A stretch of DNA of 64,000 nt from Marsupella aquatica (lineage: Eukaryota > Marchantiophyta), in contig OZ316898.1 of assembly GCA_973895155.1 (NCBI GenBank), positions 21,390,001 to 21,454,000 on the forward strand, given 5' to 3'. Each line of letters begins with the position of its first letter. Positions within the stretch are counted from its first letter, which is position 1. The notes under the pieces are model-generated. The model had not been told where the DNA came from and ran no database searches. It saw nothing but the letters and a program-made list of their open reading frames with translations. Shown here piece after piece: positions 10,908-20,824 of the stretch. The translations under genes were made by a program, and so were the position numbers.

Positions 10908-11645
10908 CTCGTAGGCTCCCATAACATAATTTTCCGGTTAAACCGTAGACTCCCATAACATTTCTGGTTAAACATTTTTGCAGCAATAGCATTCATGTTG
11001 AAACCTTTAATCTCCGTTAGTATCAAAAGTGTCACCATTCAATTTTGGATGTGGGAAATGGCTGATTAGCTCCCATAACATTTTCGGTTAAACCGTAGTC
11101 GACTCCCATAACATTTCCGGTTAAACATTTTTGCAGCAATAGCATTCATGTCAAAACCTTTAATCTCCGTTAGTATCAAAAGTGTCACCATTCAATTTGG
11201 ACGTGGGAAATGGCTGATTAGCTCCCATAACATTTCCGGTTAAACATTTTTGTAGCAATAGCATTCATGTCGAAACCTTTAATCTCCGTTAGTATCAAAA
11301 GTGTCACCATTCAATTTGGACGTGGGAAATGGCTGATTAGCTCCCATAACATTTCCGGTTAAACCGTAGTCGACTCCCATAACATTTCCGGTTAAACATT
11401 TTTGCAGCAATAGCATTCATGTCGAAACCTTTAAACTATGTTAGTATCAAAAGTGTCACCATTCAATTTTGGACGTGGGAAATGGCTGATTAGCTCCCAT
11501 AACATTTATGGTTAAACCATAGTCGACTCCCATAACATTTCCGGTTAAACATTTTTGCAGCAATAGCATTCATGTCGAAACCTTTAAACTACGTTAGTAT
11601 CAAAAGTGTTACCATTCAATTTTGGATGTGGGAAATGGCTGATTA
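10908..11645 (+). repeat. 151-bp tandem repeat with a 121-bp variant
   Basis: Five units begin with GCTCCCATAACATT near 10914, 11068, 11219, 11340 and 11491. Spacing is about 151 bp except for one 121-bp unit that lacks an internal 30-bp TTAAACCGTAGTCGACTCCC segment, itself a near-copy of the neighbouring segment. Units end with ACGTGGGAAATGGCTGATTA. Confidence 0.85.
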
Positions 11646-11748
11646 GAACTAATTCAATGTGTACAGTCGTGATATATAGTGCGAGGTATTTACAAATGCT
11701 GAACAATTACACCTCCGAGGGAGTGCTCAAAATTGACTTGATGTCATC

Positions 11749-11964
11749 ACTTTCTACGATGACAGACCCATATGGATACTTTTGTTAATTTGTGCAATTT
11801 CCAAATGGACAGGAAAAATGAACACAAGAATATATCAACTATACAGTATAACAAGTAATTGTGGAATTTTGTCAAGCAATCTGTCCATAGCTTCCGATGG
11901 CAATTTGAGTTCAACGGGCATCACAAGTGCACTATCCGGATGGCTTGTATATAATTATGTGCTG
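11749..11964 (+). repeat. About 210-bp duplicated segment, copy B
   Basis: Copy of 8730-8937 (see there). Its last bases form the start of the first 116-bp unit. Confidence 0.7.
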
Positions 11965-13490
11965 GGGTAATGCAAATGTCAATGTGCTCCAAAGGGTATG
12001 TTTGTATCAAATTACAACATTTTGAAGGTTGGGGGGTACGAGGGATGGGGTATTCCAAAACTCACAGCCACCATGTGCTGGGGTAATACAAGTGCCAATG
12101 TGCTCTGAAGGGTATGTATATATCAAATTACAGTATTTTGAAGGTTGAGGGGTATGAGGGATGGGGTATATATTCCAAAATGCACAGCCACCATGTGCTG
12201 GGGTAATGCAAATGTCCATGTGCTCGGATGGGTATGTATGTTTCAAATTACAGTATTTTGAAGGTTGGGTGGTACGACGGATGGGGTATTCCAAAATGCA
12301 CAGCCACCATGTGCTGGGGTAATGCAAGTGCCAATGTGCTCCAAAGGGTATCTATATATCAAATTACAGTATTTTGAAGGTTGGGGGGTACGACGGATGG
12401 GGTATTCCAAAACTCACAGCCACCATGTGCTGGGGTAATGCAAGTGCCAATGTGCTCCGAAGGGTATGTATATATCAAATTAATTACAGTATTTTGAAGG
12501 TTGAGGGGTATGAGGGATGGGGTATTCCAAAATGCACAGCCACCATGTGCTGGGGTAATGCAAATGTAAATGTGCACCAAAGGGTACGTATGTATCAAAT
12601 TACAGTATTGAAGGTTGGGGGGGTACGAGGGATGGGGTATTCCAAAACGCACAGCCACCATGTGCTGGGGTAATGCAAGTGCCAATGTGCTCCGAAGGGT
12701 ATGTATATATCAAATTACAGTATTTTGAAGGTTGGGGGGTACGAGGGATGGGGTATTCCAAAACGCATAGTCACCAAGTGCTGGGGTAATGCAAGTGCCA
12801 ATGTGCTTCCAAGGGTATGTATGTATCAAATTACAGTATTTTGAAGGTTGGGGGGTACAAGGAATGGGGTATTCCAAAACGCACAACCACCATGAGGTAA
12901 TGCAAGTGCCAATGTGTTCCAAAGGGTATGTATTATCAAATTACAGTATTTTGAAGGTTGGGGGGTACGAGGGATGGGGTTTTCCAAAACCCACAGCCAC
13001 CATGTTCTGGGGTAATGCAAAACAATGTCAATGTGCACCGAAGGGTATGTATGTATCAAATTACAGTATTTTGAAGGTTGGGGGTATGAGGGATGGGGTA
13101 TTCCAAAATGCACAGCCACCATGTGTTGGGGTAGTGCAAATGTCAATGTGCACCGAAGGGTATGTATGTATCAAATTACAGTATTGAAGGTTGGGGGTAC
13201 CAGGGATGGGGTATTCCAAAATGCACACCTACCATGTGCTGGGGTAATGCAAATGCCCATGTGCTCAGATGGGTATGTATGTTTGAAATTACAGTATTTT
13301 GAAGGTTGGGGGGTACGAGGGATGGGGTATTCCAAAATGCACAGCCAGCATGTGCTGGGGTAATGCAAAATAATGTCAAATGTACACCAAAGGGTATGTA
13401 TGTATCAAATTACAGTACTTTGAAGGTTGGGGGTACGAGGGATGGGGTATTCTATAACGCATAGCCACAGTGTGCTCGGGTAATGCAGAA
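11961..13490 (+). repeat. About 116-bp tandem array, fourteen units
   Basis: The phrase GCTGGGGTAATGCAA recurs at roughly 11961, 12077, 12197, 12313, 12429, 12549, 12664, 12780, 12893 (damaged), 13008, 13126, 13239, 13353 and 13475. Each unit also holds TATCAAATTACAGTATTTTG, a G-run with GGTACGAGGGATGGGGTATT, and GCACAGCCACCATGT. Unit length varies between about 112 and 121 bp. ORFs in both strands here are read-through of the repeat and not genes. Confidence 0.9.
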
Positions 13491-13869
13491 GGACTGTACA
13501 ACGCCCTTTACCCGAGCACCAACTGTGCACAACTTTGGTGCTTATGGGGTGCCGACAATATAGGAGCATTTTAGTTCGCATCTTCTGGATTCCAGAAAGG
13601 TTGGCAGTGACTTGGACAAGACGCTTCATAACAAAGGGAACGTTTCTTCACAACAAGGAGTTTAAGTTTAAGTACATGGATTGACAGCATCCAATAGAGC
13701 AACAAGCAGCTTTGCAGAAATGGAATCTGTCATGTTTTGAGAGGCTCCTTGCGTGTCAATACCCTCCTTCCGTCGAGTAAGCCTCATGAGTTGCTCATGG
13801 CAATGTGTTGGTGATAGGATTAGGGTTTACTTAATTGGACTACCTTTCATACGACAGAAGTGAATTTCA
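13491..13869. other. No gene seen
   Basis: Unique sequence between the tandem array and the decayed gene. No supported feature. Confidence 0.35.
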
Positions 13870-15120
13870 AGCACAGCAGATCCAAAACATGGAGGACAAG
13901 GCAGAGTCACCTTACGACGAGGTCCAGCCCTACAAGGAGGTGGAAAAGGAAGGTTTGGATTACAATACTTAATAGTTGGTCGTCATTGCATATAGTTGAA
14001 TTTTGCATTGCGGTTTAGTGATGATATGTGGAATATTTTGACAATCCGTGGGTTGGAATTGAAACAGGCGGCACTGGAACGTTGTGGCATTCCTGCACAC
14101 CGGAACGAATTCGCAGTTTGGTGGGAGATGATCCAACTCGATCGTCAATGATTTTCAACCTTGGTCTGCAACAAACTTTTGGGATTGATTACAACATAAC
14201 AGCCGTATGTGGGGTGAAGGAGTTTGTGTTGGGATTTGATTATGCATCAAAATCCAGTGAATTCTGAGGATGTTCATTGAAAATCACACAAGATGTGTTA
14301 CGTGCGGCATTCAAGCTGCATCTGGTACATTCGCCAAGTACAGGCAGCGAATGCACTGTCCTGAATTCAATGATTTGTTTGTTCGTCCATGAATAAGAGG
14401 GAATCCCTATAGTTTAAAGCTTTTGAGAGCTCCGTATGATAGATGGTCTGGGGCAATTAGAGTGGTGCAGGAAATTCTGCTGGGTAAGGAGAAGCCTTCA
14501 CAGTTATCAGCGAAACAATTGAGTTATTTCTACTGGTATTTGTGTGGTACTTTGCCGAAGGAAAAAAGACTAGCAGGCCCTGTGCCAAAATTGCTACCAG
14601 ATTGGAGTGATTTAGTTTACGATGAATTGGCTTTGGAAATAAATAAATTCAAGAAACACCTTCAAGGTATGAGGAATGTTCGTGAGTCAAAGGCGTTCCC
14701 CGCTTATTGTGGGACTGCTATTACACAGTTGCTGCTACATTGGGGATTTTTATGGGAAAGCCTTATATCGGGGCCAAATGTTGGCAACGAGGGTACTACA
14801 AGAAGGGAAACCCAACCTCAACCTATTCAATGTAAACTTCAGTCATTGGAATCAAAGTTAGAAGGCAGTCAAAGAGGAGGAAGCTGAGGTGCATTTGGCA
14901 AAATTTACCAAAAGCACAATGACAGGCAGGGTACGGTCTCGCCCATTTCATGATTGCAAGGTGAATTGCTGTGGATGGATGCAAAAGTGTGACCTCATTG
15001 ATTGCATATTCAGTACCACTTGGGATGTGTGGTATTCCCATGATAAGCTGGAACTGTTGTCTTCTCTTGTGTGTATGGGGAAATTAATTGGATTTGTCAT
15101 CAATTCATGGTGTAGGTGGT
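13870..15120 (+). pseudogene. Unidentified decayed multi-part gene
   Basis: Several plus-strand stretches look coding: about 13870-13970 (acidic, MEDKAESPYDEVQPYKEVEK), 14040-14265 (GIETGGTGTLWHS, SMIFNLGLQQTFGIDYNI), 14423-14850 (RAPYDRWSGAIRVVQEILLG, KLLPDWSDLVYDELALEINK) and 14860-15120 in another frame (VKEEEAEVHLAKFTK, KCDLIDCIFSTTWDVWYSHD). Stops and frame changes separate them, from introns or decay. I do not recognise a family; no catalytic motif is evident. Confidence 0.35.
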
Positions 15121-16079
15121 GAATTTTGTGGGTGCAACACTAAAAACTCGCGCTTTGGGTATAATGTGGTCCACAAATATCCCCTGTAGATGGTGAGCAG
15201 CTCAAAGTCTGGTGCTCTTATTACTGTTATAGTTCATTTGCAGATTTTACACATCCTCGTACACAAAATTGAAGCGTAACTAAGCTGAACTTTTGTATAG
15301 ATGATTGTAGGTGATGCAACATATGGTCATTTAAGATGTAGCTGAATATGGTTGCTACCTTGACATTGCCCTTGCTTGTAGTGATCGGATGAGGATACAT
15401 GAGTACAATTAAAACCTACCTCTGACAGGTGCACGGGAGCTGAACGTTGGATCCCTTGGGGAGTAGAAACCAGCAGCAAGTTTATCACCAGGACTCTTCA
15501 CGCTGAGCACATGATGTGATGTTGCTCAGAGAAGTCTTCGTTCAACATTGAAGAACTATTTCCTTACATGAATAGAAACTTTTGTGGAGTGGATGACGTT
15601 TTTGGCTTGAGCAAGAATTCACCATTTTGAATTCAACTGAACTTTTTTTCCCCTCTTCAAAAAGTGAATTAACATTGTGGCGGATGTTGATTGATATAGA
15701 ATGTTGATTTCTGTTCAGCCTGCTACTGTAAGGAGGTTGAATGGGCAACCTTCTAGTAGGGGTGAAGGTTTGTTTGGGAACAAACAGGCACAGCAGGGTA
15801 GTATGGTTGCCTAATCTATCTTGTTGTGGGCATTGTATTGCACCTCGCGCTAACCCTTGGTACACTCTTAATCTTAATAGGTGTTCATCTGTAAAGGAAC
15901 AAGGCCAAGTATTCTGATAAACCCACACAACACTGTTTAAAGAAAAAGAACAAGGCTGAGTATTTTGAGAAAACCACACACTCTTGACACTGTTTACATG
16001 ATAAACGGCCATTGTCAATAAGAGATACAAAAGTTGAGGTCATGTAATGCGGTATTATGGTTCATATTAGGAAATTGGG
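15121..16079. other. No gene seen
   Basis: The antisense ORF at 15542-16030 lacks any domain or compositional sign of coding, so it is not annotated. Confidence 0.4.
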
Positions 16080-16345
16080 CCATATACGTGGATATCATGC
16101 ACAAGCCAGGGTAATCTAATAATCGAGTAATGTACGACTAAGGTTAATGTTAGGAATACGTCCGAACCTCGGGGTAATCCAATCACGAAGCAATATACTA
16201 GAAAGGTTAATCTTAGGATATTGTGCCATACACACGGATACAAAAGTTGGGGTAATCTTATCCATCAATAAATGTACATTAATTAATGTTCAAGATTTGT
16301 GCCATACACATGGATACAAAAGCTGGGGTAATCCTATAATTAATT
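16080..16345 (+). repeat. Imperfect roughly 80-bp tandem repeat, about four units
   Basis: Units share GCCATACACACGGATACAAA, then (A/G)GTTGGGGTAATC and AAGGTTAAT. The third and fourth copies (from about 16220 and 16300) are closest to each other. Confidence 0.55.
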
Positions 16346-17544
16346 AAAGTTCGAATGAATGTATTCAGGAATGTACTAAGCCGGGCTGTAAAAATGTGGG
16401 GTTTTACATACATGGACACAAGACTATAATCGCGATGACATGATGTAATCATGCAGGTTAGGTAAAGTAGGAAGTCTGCTTGTTACAAAGTCTTCCTAAA
16501 GTCTTCGGCCACAAATGAGTTTTTGGCCACGAATGAGGTGTTGTACAACACATTTGTTATGTTGTACAACCATCTATTTGAGTAGTGTTTTTTATCTAGA
16601 TGCCAATGTCCAGTGCAAGGGAAAATTGGCAGGTCATGTGGGACCGGGGAAAATTAAATTTTGATTTATGTGAAGTGTGCCTCACATGTCCCTTCTAGGT
16701 TCTGAAAATCTAGGGTTGACGGTAAAAATAAAAATGTATAATGTGAGTATGAAATAGATACGGAGGTGTTGAGGAGTAAAACTAAATGACACCAGAATGG
16801 GGTAGGGGGAGTTTAGGGTCCATTTATATTGAATGTAATGAGAGAATTGTTTACTAGAATAAATGGTACCCCATATTTTAATAATGTGTCTATTGGTCGA
16901 TACCCAGGAAAGAAAATACCGTCCTATCTTCTTTGCACTTCAACCGACGCACAATGCTTGCCTTTCTGGGGAACAAGGTAGCCAAAATAAATTCACCGAA
17001 GAGAATAGATACGTTCAAAACTCCTGACTTTAATTTACAAATACTACAAAAAAATATTTGACTCTTACCTGAAGTTTTCCTATCGTCTAAAATCTTAAAG
17101 TTTCCCTTTCTTGAAGCTCAAATTGTTTTTCCTTCCCTGCCCTCCCTCAAGTTTTTTTCCCTAGCGCTTGAAGTTGGAGTTTTTTTTCCTTCCCCCCTGA
17201 AGGTGAAGTTTTTTTTTCTTCCTGGAAAAAGCTGAATTTTTTTCGCTTGCTTTGGTTTTTGCTATTTTTCTTCTCTCCCACTTTCACATTATGTAGGTTT
17301 ACATCATGTGTGAAAAAAACTAGGATACAACGTATGGATTTGATGAAAAAAATTGCCCCTGGCTTAGGGAACTAAGACAGAGCAAGTAAATTTAGGCATG
17401 TACTTCAGCCAGTATTTGTCCATGCAATACCCAAAATGTTGGTGTAGTGAGGTTTAGGGTCTTTTCAGTACGTTCGGAGTCCTTCTGCCGACGCGGGGCG
17501 CCTTCATGGGGTTCCCTGTCCGCTTTGTTGCTTGCTATGACTAA
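16346..17544. other. No gene seen; T-rich tract
   Basis: About 17110-17270 is a pyrimidine-rich tract with repeated GAAGTTTTTTT-type phrases. The rest is AT-rich without features. Confidence 0.4.
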
Positions 17545-17935
17545 TAAAAGTACCCTCATTAATAAGAGTACCCTCATGCACAAGACCCAACACAAGGGTA
17601 CCCTTAGGAGATAAGAGTACCCTCACTGACAAGGGTACCCTCATTATCAAAGTACCATTGTTGATAAGCGTACCCATTGATAAGAGTACTCTTGTTGATA
17701 TAAGAGTACCCTCATTGATAAGAGTACCCTCATACGCAAGGGTACCCTCAGGAGACAAGAGTATCCTCATTGATAAGCGTACCCATTGATAAGAGTACCC
17801 TCGCTGATAAGAGTACCCTCATTGATCTAATTAAGTACCATCGTTGATAAATGTACCACATTGATAAGAGTGCCCTCACTGACAAGAGTACCCTCATGCA
17901 CAAGGGTACCCTCAGGAGATAAGAGTACCCTCATT
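17545..17935 (+). repeat. Minisatellite of 17-20 bp, about twenty units
   Basis: Degenerate tandem copies of GATAAGAGTACCCTCATT, alternating with variants containing CAAGGGTACCCTCA. The antisense ORF through it simply encodes the repeat (EGTLINEGTL...). Confidence 0.85.
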
Positions 17936-19037
17936 CACACGGGGAACAATGAAAATAGAAATAATTGTAACCATGTCCAAAATATGAGATCTTTGATAGC
18001 CATTCAAAAATAGTGTCCTTCAAAACCTTGAGGACTTTAGTTTAAGAACTTTTCTAACAAAAAATTCAAGAATGTTTTCATAACAAAGAATCCAATAAAG
18101 TGTAAACTTCAATTTTATGGTGTCCATTTTTTTTAGATCTTTCCACACTGTAGTAAACAAATCCACTAATTTTTTTTCTTCTAATTTCAATTCAGTAAAA
18201 ATTACAATTCCGGTCAAATAGTACACGAACCATTTCAGATCTGAGTACCGAAATGCCGTAAGTTGTAGTTTTTATCATTAGATTTATGAATAATTCAACA
18301 TGTAGGTGGGAAGAAAGGGGGAATTTTGATGTTGAGGTACTCACCTTCATAAATCTACTATTGATTTGTCCCAAGGAGTGTACAGTTCTTTCCTTGGTCT
18401 CGCCTCAATATTTGTACAATGTTGACATGAATGACACTGCACAGAACACTAAAAGGATTTAGTGTCTTGAGGATGACCAAAAACAATGACAAGAAACCTA
18501 AAACTAAAACTCATTTCTCCAAGTGCATGTAGAGCTTCATATCATTGGTAACAATAGTGCTTGAAGCCAACTTACTTTTCAATGAACTCTAAGGCAATAT
18601 CTTGTGAAAGAGGGCCGATAGCTTCCCAACTACTAAAGGAAGTAGATTTTGCACCCACAAAGTCATCCCAATGTCAACCAGATCCCCTTGTGCAATCTGA
18701 GAAATGTGGAGTATTCAATAAAAAGTTCAAAGCAAAATGCAATAAAACCATCATAAACTCAATATAATGAAATGATGTGATGTGTTCTGCAAACCCTTCT
18801 ATTTTTAAATATCTACTAATTAAAAGGAAAGGATAATACACCAGAATTGACTTCAAAACTGTCAATCATGTTCTCCAAACAATAAGAATGATAGGGAGGG
18901 AAAATGTCAACCTGGCCATACACCCAAGTTAGGGTGTGAAGCTTAATTTTCAAGAGTTTATGAAATAATAATAAGTTTATGATAGATTTTATTAATTTTC
19001 AAAATGATTGTTGAGTCTGAAGAGATCCTGGAAAGCT
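17936..19037. other. No gene seen; AT-rich
   Basis: AT-rich sequence with only chance ORFs. It does not contain the missing C-terminal part of the gypsy integrase that would be expected if the coiled-coil element copy 2 were a simple insertion. Confidence 0.4.
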
Positions 19038-19045
19038 AAGGGATT

Positions 19046-19909
19046 ATGGCGCTGCAGCAGGAGCTTGCGTCCCTGACGGCCAGCTTCAAGGCCGACCTAA
19101 GGGAGAAGGACGAGATGCTCGAACAGACGTACGCCAAGATGAACCAGATGGAGTCTGTCATCATTGCAGAGCTCGACAAGGAGCTAAGAGCAACCCGGAA
19201 GGAGAGGACTACCTTGAAACAAGAACGGGAGGAAGCCCAAAAGGAACTAGAGGAGGCACGCAAGGACCTGGATGAGACCCAGGAGGAGTTGGAGGAAATC
19301 ACGAGGAAGATGGAGAACCTCCAGCGGCGGGCCGACAACCAAACGGAGCGGCTGAAGAAACAAGCCGCAGTATTTAAGTGCTTGTCTTCATCAGGCCCAA
19401 CTCCAATTGGGGCAACCAAGTTACCAGGAGTGGTACTGGCCGAAGAAAAAGCCGCGCCAACTGCACCAGTGCCGGAAGTAAGTGGGAAGGGGAAGGGACC
19501 AGCTGCCGAACCAGAAAAGAAGAAAAAGCGGAAACCTTCAGGGTCAAGGAGTAATCCGACGCCACAAGCCGTGGTGACCAAAGAGGTAGAACCAGCACCA
19601 TCCTCCGGCATGAATACGGCAATGGATCCCGCTATCATCACAGGTGGGGGTGGTGCGGCCCAAGCCAAACTACTCAGTAATGAGGCCGGTATTCCAGATC
19701 CGCCTCTTGAGCAGGCCGGGGAGACCGTAGCCGAGGCTGAGGCCGTAACCAATTCCCGAGCCGATGCCGACGCCGATGGTGGACCCAGTCAGGCCGATGG
19801 AGAGTTGACTCAGTCAAGGGCAGGTAATCTGTCAGGGAATGAGCCTACGGCAGTGGCTGAGGAGGAAGCGTTGGGGGCGTCCATTAAGGATCCACCACCG
19901 GTGTCATGA
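19046..19909 (+). CDS. Coiled-coil protein of unknown family, element-encoded, copy 2 (C-terminal part)
   Basis: This 287-codon frame corresponds to the C-terminal part of the protein in copy 1. It is uninterrupted where copy 1 has a frameshift (one G fewer, reading KADLREKDEMLEQTY). Residues 1 to about 110 are coiled coil; then a short basic stretch (EKKKKRKPSG) and an acidic alanine-rich tail that ends ASIKDPPPVS. The tail differs from copy 1 because of a G-run length difference near 19876. The first ATG at 19046 replaces a GTG-to-GCG region of copy 1, and the upstream part of the protein is missing, so this is a fragment. Function unknown. Confidence 0.5.
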   Translation: MALQQELASLTASFKADLREKDEMLEQTYAKMNQMESVIIAELDKELRATRKERTTLKQEREEAQKELEEARKDLDETQEELEEITRKMENLQRRADNQTERLKKQAAVFKCLSSSGPTPIGATKLPGVVLAEEKAAPTAPVPEVSGKGKGPAAEPEKKKKRKPSGSRSNPTPQAVVTKEVEPAPSSGMNTAMDPAIITGGGGAAQAKLLSNEAGIPDPPLEQAGETVAEAEAVTNSRADADADGGPSQADGELTQSRAGNLSGNEPTAVAEEEALGASIKDPPPVS

Positions 19910-20824
19910 CGGTGCAAGGGCGCCGTTCCTTTTAGGGAGGGCGGACGTGGAGGGAGGAGGCGTGAGTGGGCAGGGCGGGCGCGGATCTCCAAGTTTAGGA
20001 TTAGGATCAGGACCAGGAGCGGCCCTGACACTTAGCTTAGTGGGATTGCGGTCCCACTGGTAGGAGCAACACTTGTGCTCCTGCCTTGCTGTACATAGGT
20101 AGATTCGGGCAAGTAGATTACTGTTAGGTAGATTAGGCTTACGATGCAAAGAATGGCGGATCCACTACCAGGATAAGTACCTGGGCAGCGGGGAGCTCAG
20201 GGCCTCTTCTTTAGCAAGTTTTTAGTTTGCACCAGCCGGGCTGGGATCAAGTAGTACGAGAAGCTCTCGGTTAGTCATACAGTGACCCTTGTGTATATTC
20301 ATGTTTCCTCATGCCTAAGAGCTGAATAGAGTTGGCCTCACGGCTTAGTTCGCAGAGCTTGTGTATGAGATGTACTGTTTGTATGGCAAGTGCATGGTAT
20401 GACTCAGTCAGAATGAGTCATTTTGCTATTTGTGTGTCGCATTAACTTGTGTGAAGAGTGCCCACATCAACCAAAAGGAAGGAAAGTAAGCAGGGGAGTG
20501 AGAGTTGGATGTGTCGAGCTGAGAGAGGTCTTAGCGGCTTAACCAAGCCTATTGGGGATCATTCCGGCGGCGGAATCCAAACATACCTAACAAGACGGAG
20601 GGGAAGACAGGGGAAGGCCTAGATTAGGCCGGCTACGTATCTCATGACCCGATGAAGGATCTGTCCAGTATATGTGTGTAAAATGTTAATAGTAGTAGTA
20701 GTAGAAGGTTAGCAGCGTCCCATGCCGCTAAGCCGCGGAAATGGCCTCGCCAAGCGCGAAACCCGCGGGAATCGGCTTGAGCTGGGGGGTTTCTTGGGTT
20801 TAGGGAGCCATGGGACGCACCACA
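19910..20824 (+). other. Non-coding 3' region of coiled-coil element copy 2
   Basis: Mirror of 3076-3893, with a (TAG)5-like run at about 20690-20703 and terminus GGTGCGTCCCAT on the minus strand. Confidence 0.6.

Larger units (their letters stand above)
19038..20824 (+). mobile_element. Coiled-coil-ORF element, copy 2 (5'-truncated, inverted relative to copy 1)
   Basis: Homology to copy 1 begins at about 19038 (AAGGGATTATGG) and ends at 20824, the same terminus as copy 1 at 3076. The right flank is a gypsy integrase cut in mid-domain. The left flank is unrelated AT-rich DNA. Differences from copy 1 are few (single-base indels in G-runs, scattered substitutions), so the two copies are young relative to each other. 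Confidence 0.65.

Noticed and set aside
12007-13368. Several ORFs of 60-130 codons on both strands
   Set aside because: They are read-through of the 116-bp tandem array in different frames.
11068-13490. CRISPR-like array of repeats and spacers
   Set aside because: Units are contiguous satellite repeats with no unique spacers, and the DNA is eukaryotic nuclear.
15542-16030. A 162-codon antisense ORF
   Set aside because: No recognisable domain, no splice partners, and repeated phrases suggest chance openness.
17504-17770. An 88-codon antisense ORF rich in EGTLINEGTL
   Set aside because: It only translates the minisatellite.
19036-19752. A 238-codon antisense ORF, mirrored at 4255-4767
   Set aside because: Shadow of the coiled-coil ORF on the other strand; its serine-rich composition follows from the GAG/AAG codons opposite.
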